A stretch of 64,000 nucleotides of DNA from Bacillus sp. (in: firmicutes) (GCA_017656295.1 JACDOC010000001.1:434001-498000); one strand, 5' to 3'. Positions 45,754-54,599 are shown, numbered from the stretch's first letter. The notes: a model not told the origin generated them from the sequence alone. A program made the numbers and translations.

Positions 45754-46821
45754 TTATCCGTTATGATATTTGTACATCCAAAGAATACCGGACTTTAGTA
45801 GGCGTGCAACCCGTCCAGTAATCGCTCGGTCGGCGACAAGGCCAAACCCGTGTTTTTTCCCAAGGGAGCCTAATACACCTTTTAATTTAATCTGCGGTAG
45901 TTCTTCCGGAAGCTCTTCGCCTTTCCAGCGTTTAAGTAACACTTGGACAATTTGCTCTGCTTGACCTTCAGCTAATTGCGCACTTGGTGCATGTGGTAAG
46001 CTAGCACAGTCGCCTACAACGTACACATGTTCATCGTTAGGTAAATTATGATATTTCGTTAAAATGACCCGACCTTGAGGATCTTTTTCTACATCCAATT
46101 CGCGAACGATACGGTTCGGTTGAATACCTGCAGTCCATACAATGACGTCGCATTTAACCGGCTCATCATGATTGTATAAAACGGTTGGCTCAACTTTCGT
46201 TACGTTCGCGTTGTTAATGACTTCTACTCCGTGTGTTTCAAACCAGTCTTGAACGTACGTGCTTAAGCGATCTGGGAATGAAGATAAAATGTGTTTTCCA
46301 CGGTCAAATAATTTAATATGCAGGTCCGGCCGACTTTCCCGTAACTCGCTGGCTAATTCAACGCCGCTTAGTCCAGCACCGACAATTCCGACAACAGAAT
46401 TTGCTGGTAAGTTATTTAACGCTTGGTACGTGTCTCGGGATTTCTCAATGGATTGAATGCTATACGTGTACTCTTTGGCACCTGGAACGTTATGATATTT
46501 ATCTTCGCAGCCAAGACCAATAATTAAATCATCATAAGAAATTGATTCTTCATCTTTTAAGTGAACGAGCTTATTTTCTAAATCGATGCCTGTGACTTCC
46601 GCATACTTAGCGGTTAACCGTGGATGTTCTGGGAAAGGCACCCGAACATGGTGATCAGAAATGGTTCCAGCAGCTAGTGCGTAATATTCCGTTTTTAAAC
46701 AATGGTACGGCACCTTGTCTACCAGTGTAATGGAAACGTCTTCCGGTAGATTGTTTGGTAATAAACGGAGGAGAACGCGCATATTTCCATATCCTCCACC
46801 AAGAAGCACTAAATGTTTCAT
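45754..46821 (-). CDS. yutJ: Type II NADH dehydrogenase-like flavoprotein YutJ
   Basis: 355-residue FAD/NAD protein. FAD-binding GGGYGNM near the N-terminus, a second Rossmann motif GIVGAGLSGVELASELRE for NADH, and the FAD motif VYVVGDCASL. Shorter than the standard NDH-2 at the C-terminus but ends in a hydrophobic basic stretch (LLKSGILWMYKYHNG) that may touch the membrane. ATG at 46821 after AAGGGGAA; the 15-codon longer frame has no SD. Paralogous to yumB (49968). Confidence 0.88.
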   Translation of the reverse strand: MKHLVLLGGGYGNMRVLLRLLPNNLPEDVSITLVDKVPYHCLKTEYYALAAGTISDHHVRVPFPEHPRLTAKYAEVTGIDLENKLVHLKDEESISYDDLIIGLGCEDKYHNVPGAKEYTYSIQSIEKSRDTYQALNNLPANSVVGIVGAGLSGVELASELRESRPDLHIKLFDRGKHILSSFPDRLSTYVQDWFETHGVEVINNANVTKVEPTVLYNHDEPVKCDVIVWTAGIQPNRIVRELDVEKDPQGRVILTKYHNLPNDEHVYVVGDCASLPHAPSAQLAEGQAEQIVQVLLKRWKGEELPEELPQIKLKGVLGSLGKKHGFGLVADRAITGRVARLLKSGILWMYKYHNG

Positions 46822-47053
46822 GAAAATTTCCCCTTTTGCACAATGCTTATATCTGTCTTGATTCAACTGTGCTTTTTTTCAAAAAATACGTATTTGTCAA
46901 TTAGTTTTTCTTTTCCATAAAAAAGTATAGCGAAATCCCTGCAAATTCACAACACAATTAGGGAAAATTATTCAAAATCTGACATACAGCTTAATTCATT
47001 GACGTGTCTGAAGAAAAAAGGTACGATAAACAATTAGTAGAGGGGTGATCAAG

Positions 47054-47293
47054 TTGATTAAACCGATTATTGAGTTTTGTGTAAGTAACCTTGCGAGCGG
47101 TGCCCAGCGCGCAAGAGAAATACTAGAGAAAGATCCAGATTTAGATATTGTCGAATATAGTTGTTTAGGCTATTGTGGGAAATGTGCGGAAACGTTATAT
47201 GCACTCGTGAATGGAGAAATGGTCACTGGAGAAACACCAGAGGATTTAGTTAAAAATATTTATAAATATTTGGAAGAAAATCCGATGTTTTAA
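47054..47293 (+). CDS. yuzB: Small Cys-rich protein YuzB (DUF1450)
   Basis: 79-residue protein with [18 protein letters not shown] and [22 protein letters not shown]: three conserved Cys that suggest an Fe-S or metal site. Function unknown in the family. TTG start at 47054 with SD AGGGGTGA; a GTG nine bases earlier lies inside the SD. Confidence 0.85.
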   Translation: MIKPIIEFCVSNLASGAQRAREILEKDPDLDIVEYSCLGYCGKCAETLYALVNGEMVTGETPEDLVKNIYKYLEENPMF

Positions 47294-47294
47294 T

Positions 47295-47333
47295 AAAAAA
47301 GCAATCTATTACCAAGGAAGGGATTGCTTTTTT
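47295..47333. terminator. Bidirectional terminator
   Basis: Stem AAAAAAGCAATC / GATTGCTTTTTT between yuzB and the convergent DUF2225 gene. Confidence 0.9.
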
Positions 47334-48033
47334 AGTTGGTGGCACTTTTTTTGTATGCTTCCCGCGTTAGGTACCATTGTTCACGAGCCATCTCAACTAT
47401 CCGTTTTTCAATCGTATGCTTTCGTAATTGAAACACGCGGGAGAAATAAGAAGCAGCTTGAATGTATTGTCCTGTACGACGTGATAATTCCCCAATTAAA
47501 TATAAGAGTTTGACTTCGGACATTCCATAGCGTGGGACGTCTTCGATCAGATAAGCATTGACATATTCTTGAACAGCTAATTTTAAAAAGCGCTGTTCTT
47601 CTTCATGGTTGTTCATTATTCGGTAAAGCCAAGCTGTCCGTAAGTACAAGCCAGCGATCACAATATGTTTTTCTTTTTTTTCAATACCGCAAAAGATAGC
47701 TAATTTGTATGTATTTATTGATTCTTCAATCGTTCGGTGTCCTCCGTAATTTTTAGGTGTCCATCGTTCAAACAACGTAAGCGCTAATTTGTCTTTTATA
47801 GCTGGAATAAATTTTGGATAAAAATCGTCCGTAAATGAGTATCCACAATGAGGACAAACGTGAACATTATATATCAAAGGATTTAGTTCTTTAGAAATGT
47901 ATAACGGACAAAAATCGGTATCCAGTCCTTTTAATTTTACGAATCTGGACCGAATTTTGGTTGTTGTAAATGGCTGTTCACAAAGATGGCAGCTAATATT
48001 TCGTTCAAAGTAAGGAGATAGTATTTCCATCAT
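47332..48033 (-). CDS. DUF2225 zinc-ribbon/TPR-like protein
   Basis: 233-residue soluble protein. N-terminal zinc ribbon with CHLCEQPFTTTKIRSRFVKL and CPHCGYSFTDDFYPKF (two CxxC pairs), followed by a helical domain with TPR-like spacing (YGMSEVKLLYLIGELSRRTGQYIQAASYFSRVFQL). DUF2225 family, function unknown. ATG with SD GGTGAA; two adjacent ATG codons. Confidence 0.85.
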   Translation of the reverse strand: MMEILSPYFERNISCHLCEQPFTTTKIRSRFVKLKGLDTDFCPLYISKELNPLIYNVHVCPHCGYSFTDDFYPKFIPAIKDKLALTLFERWTPKNYGGHRTIEESINTYKLAIFCGIEKKEKHIVIAGLYLRTAWLYRIMNNHEEEQRFLKLAVQEYVNAYLIEDVPRYGMSEVKLLYLIGELSRRTGQYIQAASYFSRVFQLRKHTIEKRIVEMAREQWYLTREAYKKSATN

Positions 48034-48224
48034 TTCACCTTCAGTTATTACTTTTTCGTTCGATTAACTTAGGTCGTTATAACTATACTTTGATTATAAT
48101 GTGTGTAGAGTGAAAAAAGAACTAGGTTTGATAAAAAATGGGGAACTCAATTAGTTGAGGGACAAAAGAGAAAGGGATATACTAGTAGTAAAACCTCACT
48201 TTTGAATGTTTGGAGGTGGAAATG

Positions 48225-48587
48225 ATGAACGATGTCGTGATTTTGACTGAAGCAGCGGCGTTTCAGATTAAAGATATGATGAAGCATAATGAAGAAGAAG
48301 GGGCATACTTACGTGTGACTGTAAAAGGGGGAGGTTGTAGCGGCCTTTCCTATGGAATGGGATTCGACCATGAAGTTAAAGAGGGAGACATTCAATTCGA
48401 GCAGCACGGATTGAAAATTTTAGTGGACAAAGAAAGTGCGCCGATATTAAAAGGAACAACGATTGATTATAAGCAATCTTTAATGGGCGGCGGTTTTACC
48501 ATTAATAATCCAAACGCAATTGCAACATGTGGTTGCGGTTCTTCGTTCCGAACAGCTACCAATACCGGGACGCCTGAGGAATGTTAG
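48225..48587 (+). CDS. yutM: A-type Fe-S carrier protein YutM (ErpA/IscA-like)
   Basis: 120-residue HesB/IscA-family protein: ITEAAAFQIKDMM-like N-terminus, KGGGCSGLSYGMGFDH with the first Cys ligand, and CGCGSSFRTATNTGTPEEC with the C-terminal pair CxC. It would insert Fe-S clusters into client enzymes. The ATG at 48225 behind GGAGGTG gives the B. subtilis length; ATG 48222 is possible. Confidence 0.93.
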   Translation: MNDVVILTEAAAFQIKDMMKHNEEEGAYLRVTVKGGGCSGLSYGMGFDHEVKEGDIQFEQHGLKILVDKESAPILKGTTIDYKQSLMGGGFTINNPNAIATCGCGSSFRTATNTGTPEEC

Positions 48588-48609
48588 GTTTAGTCAAATA
48601 ATGACGAAT

Positions 48610-48650
48610 AAAAAACCTAAAACCACAAGTTTACGGTTTTAGGTTTTTTC
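48610..48650. terminator. Bidirectional terminator
   Basis: Stem AAAAACCTAAAACC / GGTTTTAGGTTTTT between the convergent genes yutM and yumC. Confidence 0.95.
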
Positions 48651-48655
48651 TGTTT

Positions 48656-49654
48656 TTATTTCTGATCAAACATCGACGTGCTGTGCATCGGTTGCAGACG
48701 AGCTTTTGGATCCATGTATGCTTTCGCGTTATTGACCGCTGTTGGAGCTTCACCAAAACCACAAGCGATCAGTTTGACCTTCCCCTCATATGTACAAATA
48801 TCACCAGCCGCATAAATACCTGGAATATTTGTTTCCATTTTGGAGTTCACAACGATCGAGTTTTTCTCAATGTTTAGCCCCCAATTTTTAATAGGGCCTA
48901 GGGAAGAGACGAATCCGTAATTCACAATGACCGCATCAACATCTAGCGTTACTTTCTTAACTCCACGTACTTCATCTAGTATTACTTGTTCAATGTATTC
49001 TTTTCCCACTAATTTTACTGGAATAAACGGCGTCATAATGTGGACACGTGAGTTTTTTAAGTTTTCGACACTATGCTCATGGGCACGGAATTTGTCGCGA
49101 CGGTGAACAATAGTGACCTCTTTAGCAATCGGCTCCAGCATGAGCGCCCAATCGACCGCCGAATCCCCGCCTCCGCATACAACGACACGTTTATCTCGAA
49201 ATGATTCTAAATTGTCGACAAAATAATGAAGGTTTTTCCCTTCGTATTGTAAGGCTTCAGGCAAATCTAACTTTCGTGGCTGAAAAGCTCCATTACCGGC
49301 TGTTATAATAATCGTTTTGGAAAAGTGAATTTCTTTATTCGTCGTAATTTTAAATGTTCCATCTTCTCGTTTCTCGACATGTTCAACGGCTTGTTCTAGA
49401 CAAATTGTTGGGTCAAACTTACTCATTTGTTCTTTTAAATTATCGATTAATTCTTGGGCTCGAACTTTTGGAAATCCGGCCACATCATAAATGTATTTCT
49501 CTGGATAAAGAGCCGATAATTGACCACCTAGCTGTGGCAAGCTTTCAATAATTTTGACCGATGCTTGCCTCATTCCCCCATAAAATGCAGTGAATAATCC
49601 AGTAGGACCGCCACCGATAACGGTAATATCATACAATTTTGCATCTTCTTTCAA
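48656..49654 (-). CDS. yumC: Ferredoxin/flavodoxin-NADP+ reductase, thioredoxin-reductase type (YumC)
   Basis: 332-residue flavoenzyme. FAD site [16 protein letters not shown] (about 13-28), NADPH site [11 protein letters not shown], and [15 protein letters not shown]. It lacks the CxxC of thioredoxin reductase (residues before the NADPH domain carry VEKREDG), which marks the FNR type that reduces ferredoxin or flavodoxin. SD GGGAGGGATCACGG before ATG. Divergent from yumB with a 313-bp regulatory gap. Confidence 0.93.
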   Translation of the reverse strand: MKEDAKLYDITVIGGGPTGLFTAFYGGMRQASVKIIESLPQLGGQLSALYPEKYIYDVAGFPKVRAQELIDNLKEQMSKFDPTICLEQAVEHVEKREDGTFKITTNKEIHFSKTIIITAGNGAFQPRKLDLPEALQYEGKNLHYFVDNLESFRDKRVVVCGGGDSAVDWALMLEPIAKEVTIVHRRDKFRAHEHSVENLKNSRVHIMTPFIPVKLVGKEYIEQVILDEVRGVKKVTLDVDAVIVNYGFVSSLGPIKNWGLNIEKNSIVVNSKMETNIPGIYAAGDICTYEGKVKLIACGFGEAPTAVNNAKAYMDPKARLQPMHSTSMFDQK

Positions 49655-49725
49655 CCGTGATCCCTCCCATTTTAAAACCTTTACCTATATCATATCATAT
49701 AAATTTCTTCCATTTATCATGAACA

Positions 49726-49740
49726 ACTTGTACTACAAGT
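49726..49740. promoter_or_regulatory. Perfect 7-1-7 palindrome in the yumC-yumB gap
   Basis: ACTTGTA C TACAAGT is a perfect inverted repeat of operator size, about 70 bp upstream of the yumC start and 230 upstream of yumB. It does not match Zur, Fur, PerR or FadR consensus sequences known to me. Confidence 0.5.
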
Positions 49741-49753
49741 GTTGATATATTAA

Positions 49754-49767
49754 AGAAAACGCTTTCT
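49754..49767. promoter_or_regulatory. Possible cre site (CcpA)
   Basis: AGAAAACGCTTTCT resembles the cre consensus TGWAAnCGnTnWCA, with a conserved CG centre but A/T in place of the outer TG/CA. Lies between yumC and yumB; candidate only. Confidence 0.4.
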
Positions 49768-49903
49768 TTATTTGTTTTCATAATTTTCTAAAGTTAATCT
49801 TCTTCGGAATATACCTTGAAAAACGATGTTAAAAAGAATAATATGTAATGTAGGCATAATGTTAAGATTTTATGACAATTTTTTATCATTTTTTTGTTTA
49901 TAT

Positions 49904-49921
49904 TCGTGAAGTATATCACAA
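49904..49921. promoter_or_regulatory. Rex operator upstream of yumB
   Basis: TCGTGAAGTATATCACAA matches the Rex consensus TTGTGAnnnnnnTCACAA with one mismatch (second base). It is about 45 bp ahead of the start of an NADH dehydrogenase gene. Rex is released from DNA by NADH, so this would induce the enzyme when NADH accumulates. Confidence 0.75.
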
Positions 49922-49967
49922 AGGGTAGCAGTGTCCAAAAAATTAGAAAAAGGTGGATGTGATCGAT

Positions 49968-51185
49968 TTGAGAAAGCCAAAAGTTGTAGTGTTAGGTGCA
50001 GGTTATGGTGGATTAATGACAGTAACACGTCTTCAAAAGTTAGTTGGTGTAAATGAAGCTGAAATCGTTTTAGTTAACAAAAACGATTACCATTATGAAA
50101 CAACATGGCTTCATGAAGCTTCTGCTGGTACGTTACATCACGACCGTGTTCGTTACGATATCCGTGACGTCATCGACCGTAACAAAGTTGAATTTATTCA
50201 AGCAACCGTTGAAGACATTCATCCGTCTGAAAACAAAGTTATCCTTGACAGCGGTGAAATTGAGTACGACTATTTAGTAGTTGCTCTTGGTGCAGAGCCA
50301 GAAACATTTGGTATTCAAGGTCTAAAAGAGCATGCTTTTTCTATTTCAAACGTCAATTCGGCGCGTCAAATTCGTGAGCATATTGAATATCAATTTGCAA
50401 CATATAACACTGAAGAAGAGAAGAAAGATGAACGCTTAACAATTGTTGTTGGTGGTGCTGGCTTTACTGGTATCGAGTTCCTTGGTGAACTTGTAAACCG
50501 TGTTCCTGAGCTTTGCCGTGAATACGATATCGATTTCGAAAAAGTTCGAATCGTATGTGTTGAAGCAGCTCCAATGGTTCTTCCTGGATTCGACCCTGAG
50601 CTTGTTAAATATGCAACAGCTCGTTTAGAAAGTAAAGGGGTAGAATTCCGCATCGGAACAGCTATTAAAGAAGTGACTGCTGACGGAATTATCGTTGCCA
50701 AAGGTGAAGATGAAGTTGAAGAAATTAAAGCCGGTACAGTTGTATGGGCAGCAGGTGTACGCGGTAACTCCATCATTGAAAAAGCTGGATTTGAAAACAT
50801 GCGTGCCCGCGTAAAAGTAAATCCAGATCTTCGTGCACCTGGTTACGACAACGTGTTCATTATCGGTGACTGCTCATTAATTATTAACGAAGAAATTAAC
50901 CGTCCATACCCTCCAACAGCTCAAATTGCGATGCAGCAAGGGGAAGTGTGTGCTCGCAACTTAGCCGCTTTAATTCGTGGAAAAGAAGAGCTTGAGACAT
51001 TCAAACCAGACATTAAAGGTACGGTATGTTCATTAGGTGAAGACGATGCAATCGGTATCGTTTTTGGTAAAAAATTAATGGGTACAAAAGCGGCATTCAT
51101 GAAAAAAGTAGTTGACAACCGTGCGCTTTACATGATTGGCGGTACTTCACTTGTGTTCAAAAAAGGTAAATTTAATTTCTTTTAA
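49968..51185 (+). CDS. yumB: Type II NADH dehydrogenase YumB
   Basis: 405-residue NDH-2 flavoprotein. FAD motif [47 protein letters not shown], the NADH motif [28 protein letters not shown], and FIIGDCSLI with [19 protein letters not shown]. It transfers electrons from NADH to quinone without proton pumping. TTG at 49968 gives a [12 protein letters not shown] start; a longer in-frame GTG start at 49953 is within the SD region. Likely Rex-controlled. Confidence 0.92.
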   Translation: MRKPKVVVLGAGYGGLMTVTRLQKLVGVNEAEIVLVNKNDYHYETTWLHEASAGTLHHDRVRYDIRDVIDRNKVEFIQATVEDIHPSENKVILDSGEIEYDYLVVALGAEPETFGIQGLKEHAFSISNVNSARQIREHIEYQFATYNTEEEKKDERLTIVVGGAGFTGIEFLGELVNRVPELCREYDIDFEKVRIVCVEAAPMVLPGFDPELVKYATARLESKGVEFRIGTAIKEVTADGIIVAKGEDEVEEIKAGTVVWAAGVRGNSIIEKAGFENMRARVKVNPDLRAPGYDNVFIIGDCSLIINEEINRPYPPTAQIAMQQGEVCARNLAALIRGKEELETFKPDIKGTVCSLGEDDAIGIVFGKKLMGTKAAFMKKVVDNRALYMIGGTSLVFKKGKFNFF

Positions 51186-51198
51186 TTAACATAAAATG

Positions 51199-51233
51199 AA
51201 CCTTAGCTCTCCACTGGGGGGCTAAGGTTTTTT
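51199..51233 (+). terminator. Terminator of yumB
   Basis: Stem AACCTTAGC / GCTAAGGTT, 13-base loop, T-run. Confidence 0.88.
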
Positions 51234-51275
51234 ATGTTTGGGTACATTCTATCTTTTCTAAAAATGTTGTAAATC

Positions 51276-51422
51276 TGGACAAACGATTGAGGGAATTGGG
51301 CATATTGGATGAGAAACTGGACCAATCTTGGTGAAAAGTAGGAAAAAATTCAGTGAAAGTGGACAATTCAAAAAAGGAAATCGACTAAGTACCGGCGAAA
51401 AAACTGACAAATCGCATGAAAA
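51276..51422. repeat. Degenerate tandem array with 21-bp period
   Basis: Five consecutive 21-bp units begin at 51276, 51297, 51318, 51339 and 51360, each starting TGGACA-like and ending in a GAAA(A/G)-like tail; looser units follow to about 51422. Example: TGGACCAATCTTGGTGAAAAG. The copies are strongly diverged but the period is exact over 105 bp. No gene. See findings. Confidence 0.65.
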
Positions 51423-51484
51423 AAATTCGGAACAGTTTGCCCATCGCAGTTGTTGCAGGTCTCTATATGAAAGGGGAGTTGGGT

Positions 51485-51967
51485 ATGCCAAAAGATCTTG
51501 GTTCTGTATGGTTAGCAGTAGCCGGTTGGTGTCAAGACGAAATGGGACGCTGGTTAGTGGTGAAAAAGAAGTATGGAGGACTTAAGGGAAAATGGTCGTT
51601 ACCTGCTGGATTTGTACAAAAAGGAGAAACGGTCGATCAAGCCGTAGTACGAGAAGTGAAAGAAGAAACAGGTATCGACACTGTTGTGAATGGACTCGTT
51701 GGTTTACGTACAGGGGTGTTACATGATGACATTAGCGATAATTTGCTCATCTTTTCGTTAACGCCACAACATGTCCACATTCAAAAAAATGAGGTTGAAA
51801 TGGAAGAAGTTCAATGGATAGACCCAGAAGACCTTTTACAAGATCGTAGCGCCTCGATTATTCTTCACGAACTGATAAAAGATAAAATGATATCAATTAA
51901 AAAGGATAAAGGATCGTTAAATCCAGGAAATCACTTTAGATACAAAGACTACAAATTATTTTTATAA
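51485..51967 (+). CDS. Nudix hydrolase
   Basis: 160-residue Nudix protein. The Nudix box is complete in GFVQKGETVDQAVVREVKEETGI (GX5EX7REVXEETGI, about 38-60), and the substrate side has VEMEEVQWIDPEDLL. Substrate unknown; such enzymes clear nucleoside diphosphate derivatives. The ATG at 51485 follows AAAGGGGAG; the frame continues 23 codons upstream into the repeat array without an SD. Confidence 0.88.
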   Translation: MPKDLGSVWLAVAGWCQDEMGRWLVVKKKYGGLKGKWSLPAGFVQKGETVDQAVVREVKEETGIDTVVNGLVGLRTGVLHDDISDNLLIFSLTPQHVHIQKNEVEMEEVQWIDPEDLLQDRSASIILHELIKDKMISIKKDKGSLNPGNHFRYKDYKLFL

Positions 51968-52116
51968 ATTTTCAAAAAACTAAAAAATAATAAGATATAC
52001 AAAAGAAAATAAAGATGTATCCGTTTTCATTAACTCATATCGGTTCTCTTCCGTCTTTCCTTCAATCGAAGATGATGATATATTATCAGAAAATTCTAAA
52101 AAGGGAGATGGAAGAG

Positions 52117-52239
52117 ATGAGAGAAAAACAAATGAATAGCTGTCCGTATTGTTCTGGGAATGGGTATTTTCAATTAGTTCTTGGTGGTTCAGAAACCTGT
52201 CCTAGTTGCGGTGGTAGTGGAAAGAAAAAAGATGAATAA
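52117..52239 (+). CDS. yuiA: Small zinc-knuckle protein YuiA
   Basis: 40-residue protein with two DnaJ-type cysteine knuckles, CPYCSGNG (9-16) and CPSCGGSG (28-35), joined by YFQLVLGGSET. It would bind one zinc. The family (YuiA) is small and uncharacterised. Start at ATG 52117 behind AAAGGGAG; the frame is open further upstream but nothing favours a longer protein. Just upstream of yuiB as in Bacillus. Confidence 0.82.
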   Translation: MREKQMNSCPYCSGNGYFQLVLGGSETCPSCGGSGKKKDE

Positions 52240-52298
52240 ATCAACATTTGCCTATTAGATTTACAATCAATGCAAAAACTCCTCTTGGTTGACTCCAT

Positions 52299-52339
52299 CC
52301 TAAACATTGAGTACACTTTTACTTAGTGTTTAGGAGGTG
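52299..52339 (+). promoter_or_regulatory. Leader hairpin whose 3' arm enters the yuiB SD
   Basis: Stem of 14 bp with two G-T wobbles: CCTAAACATTGAGT (52299-52312) with ACTTAGTGTTTAGG (52321-52334). The last three bases of the 3' arm (AGG, 52332-52334) begin the SD AGGAGGTG (52332-52339), so folding would hide part of the ribosome binding site. Confidence 0.6.
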
Positions 52340-52346
52340 TTGACCT

Positions 52347-52670
52347 ATGATGGATATTCCAAGATTGATTATCTCAATGCTCTTGTTTTTCGTTCTTTTC
52401 TTCGGCATTGGCTTTTTATTGAACATGTTGCTTCGGATGACATGGATTATGGCCTTTATTTATCCGATTGTAGCAATTTTTATTGTGAATAACGAAGTTC
52501 GTTTCATCGACTATTTTACAAATACACAGGAATCGTTTCGGTTGCTTGGAGAAAAATTTAGTCGACTCGCTCCAGCTGATGTCATTATTTTATCAAGTGG
52601 CTTAGCAGGAGCCATTGTAGCAGGAATTACGATGAAAATTTTACGTAAAAAAGGATACCGAATGTTTTAA
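52347..52670 (+). CDS. yuiB: Membrane protein YuiB
   Basis: 107-residue protein with two N-terminal hydrophobic helices (about 6-45) and a third near 82-98, ending in a basic tail (KILRKKGYRMF). Conserved in Bacillaceae as yuiB with unknown function. Double ATG start behind AGGAGGTG with a possible occluding hairpin. Followed by a terminator. Confidence 0.82.
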   Translation: MMDIPRLIISMLLFFVLFFGIGFLLNMLLRMTWIMAFIYPIVAIFIVNNEVRFIDYFTNTQESFRLLGEKFSRLAPADVIILSSGLAGAIVAGITMKILRKKGYRMF

Positions 52671-52698
52671 GCCTCACGAACAAGTGAAGGCTTTTTTA
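52669..52698 (+). terminator. Terminator of yuiB
   Basis: Stem AAGCCTCAC / GTGAAGGCTT with one bulge, T-run of seven. Confidence 0.75.
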
Positions 52699-52804
52699 TT
52701 TTTTATGAATAATTAACATAATTTTCCGACATATCCATCGTTTTTTTTGTTTTTATTGTATATTTTCACTCCTTCCTGGGAAGTAATAGACCTGGGAGGA
52801 GTGA

Positions 52805-53524
52805 ATGTTAATAATGGATAGGACCAAAAAATGGTTAAAAAGAACGTTTATGACCGTGTTGTTTATGTTAGCTCTTTTAGTTACATATCAATCCATTTCT
52901 GGAGTAAAGGCCAAAACGTTAGCTAACTGGATTTACTACCAAGCATCGCCTCTTTGGAAAGATAGTAAAGACGTAGAACTTCATCAAGGACGACAATTTA
53001 GTTTAAAAGAGAAGATGTTGAAGTATTTTGCTCAAACAAACGTAAAAATTTCCGCTAGTAAACCTGTTATAGCGACTCCATCCCTTGAAGAAGAGTTTGA
53101 TTGGAGTCAATATCCGAAAAAAACAGTCGTCGCTACAGGCTATACAGCTGGATTCGAATCAACAGGGAAACATCCGAATCACCCTCAATATGGAATCACC
53201 TTTTCGGGAGTTAAGGTAAAGCGTGATTTATATTCCACCATCGCAGCGGATACTCGAGTGTTTCCGATTGGAACGATTTTGTTCATTCCTGGTTACGGCT
53301 TTGGGGTAGTAGCTGATACCGGTTCAGCGATTAAGGGTAACAAAATTGATTTATATTATGAAACGGTCGAAGCTGTTTATGAACAGTGGGGAAAGAAAAC
53401 GGTGGATGTGTACATCATACGAATGGGTGAGGGCAGATTAACAGAAGATGAATTAATCGCGCTGAATGAAGAAGAGTCTATGCAAGTTTTCCGCCAAGCC
53501 TATATACAACCAAATAAAAAATAA
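52805..53524 (+). CDS. yuiC: 3D-domain cell-wall protein YuiC
   Basis: 239-residue exported protein. N-terminal hydrophobic segment (about 14-32) acts as signal or anchor. The C-terminal 3D domain (about 105-215) contains [29 protein letters not shown] and [17 protein letters not shown] with the three Asp residues of this lytic-transglycosylase-like (MltA/Sps) fold. In Bacillus YuiC is a stationary-phase survival-type muralytic protein. SD GGGAGGA; ATG 52805 or 52814. Confidence 0.88.
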   Translation: MLIMDRTKKWLKRTFMTVLFMLALLVTYQSISGVKAKTLANWIYYQASPLWKDSKDVELHQGRQFSLKEKMLKYFAQTNVKISASKPVIATPSLEEEFDWSQYPKKTVVATGYTAGFESTGKHPNHPQYGITFSGVKVKRDLYSTIAADTRVFPIGTILFIPGYGFGVVADTGSAIKGNKIDLYYETVEAVYEQWGKKTVDVYIIRMGEGRLTEDELIALNEEESMQVFRQAYIQPNKK

Positions 53525-53616
53525 CGTTTAAGTTTCCGTTTTTGTAGAGAAAAGCCTTACATTAAATAAATAATAAATTACGCGATAATCAACAGTAAAT
53601 CACATAGTAATTTGCA

Positions 53617-53651
53617 CAAAAAAGCTTGAGGAATATTTGTCCTCAAGCTTT
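53617..53651. terminator. Terminator hairpin, mainly for the minus-strand gene
   Basis: Perfect stem AAAGCTTGAGGA / TCCTCAAGCTTT; on the minus strand it is followed by TTTTTTGTGC. Confidence 0.85.
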
Positions 53652-53718
53652 AAATTTACTATTCTTTCGTACAGATATTTTTAAAATAAACGTACACTTT
53701 TTTTATTGATTCACCTTT

Positions 53719-54528
53719 TTATCGATTAAAAGGTGGAAGTAAGGAAACGGATTCGTACACTTCTGGATGAAGCAGTCGCCCTAACTTTAATATTCCTTCA
53801 AAGAGACGTGGGGACGGACGGCAAAACAGCTCCTCTTCTAATACATATATACGATCGTTTTGAACAGCTTCTAATTGCTCCCAGCCAGCTCTTTTTTTCA
53901 CCACAGCAGGCTGAACTTTTTCCGTGCGTACGCCGACCCATGCTAAACAAATGTAGTCTGGATTTCGGTTAATCACGTCGTTTCCGTCCGTTTGGATGCT
54001 AGCCAGTGGAACATCCGCAAACACATTTGTTCCTCCAACTAGTTCACTTACTTCCGTAAGCCAATTCTTTTTTCCAGGTGTAAAAATCGGCTTGGGCCAC
54101 CATTCGAAATATAAGCGTCGTGTGGTCTTACATTGTGAAGCAGCTTGGCGAAACATATTCAATTGTTCCTGATACGCATAAAAAACATTTTTTGCTTGTA
54201 CTTCTACCCCACATGCTTGACCGAGTGATAGAATGTCACGTCCGATCTCCTCTAGTGAAGATGGATTTAAGACGATGTAAGGCAAATATCGTTTCTCAAG
54301 CTCTTCGATGTTTTTTTCCATCCCAGGAACACTTAACGAGGCTACCACTAAATCAGGCTCGAGTGCTTCGACTTCATCCATACGAATCGATAGATCTGGA
54401 CCAACTCGTGGTAGGTGTTGAAGTTGTGGGGGCCAATCTGAATAATCGTCGAGTGCTACAATTTTTTCTTCCAATCCTAAATAAGTCAACAGTTCTGTGT
54501 TGCTCGGACAAATCGATACGATTTTCAT
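53719..54528 (-). CDS. BtuF-like periplasmic-binding-fold protein without signal peptide
   Basis: 269-residue protein of the cobalamin/iron-siderophore binding (class III PBP) family. Motifs: ICPSNTELLTYLGLEEKIVALDDYSDWP, VGPDLSIRMDEVEALEPDLVVAS, and WWPKPIFTPGKKNWLTEVSELVGGTNVF. The N-terminus starts directly with the beta strand MKIVSICPSNTE and has neither signal peptide nor lipobox, and no permease or ATPase gene is adjacent. It should be cytosolic, perhaps acting in cobalamin or tetrapyrrole handling. SD GGGGAT before ATG. Confidence 0.85.
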   Translation of the reverse strand: MKIVSICPSNTELLTYLGLEEKIVALDDYSDWPPQLQHLPRVGPDLSIRMDEVEALEPDLVVASLSVPGMEKNIEELEKRYLPYIVLNPSSLEEIGRDILSLGQACGVEVQAKNVFYAYQEQLNMFRQAASQCKTTRRLYFEWWPKPIFTPGKKNWLTEVSELVGGTNVFADVPLASIQTDGNDVINRNPDYICLAWVGVRTEKVQPAVVKKRAGWEQLEAVQNDRIYVLEEELFCRPSPRLFEGILKLGRLLHPEVYESVSLLPPFNR

Positions 54529-54568
54529 GTTTCCATCCCCTTAGTGAATATATTGACATAAGAAAGTG

Positions 54569-54599
54569 AAAAGCACGCTTTGTTTGTTTGCGTGCTTTT
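54569..54599 (-). terminator. Terminator of yuiD
   Basis: Stem AAAAGCACGC / GCGTGCTTTT downstream of yuiD on the minus strand. Confidence 0.8.

Noticed and set aside
51276-51422. CRISPR array
   Set aside because: Units are 21 bp without spacers and highly diverged, unlike CRISPR repeat-spacer structure, and no cas genes are present.
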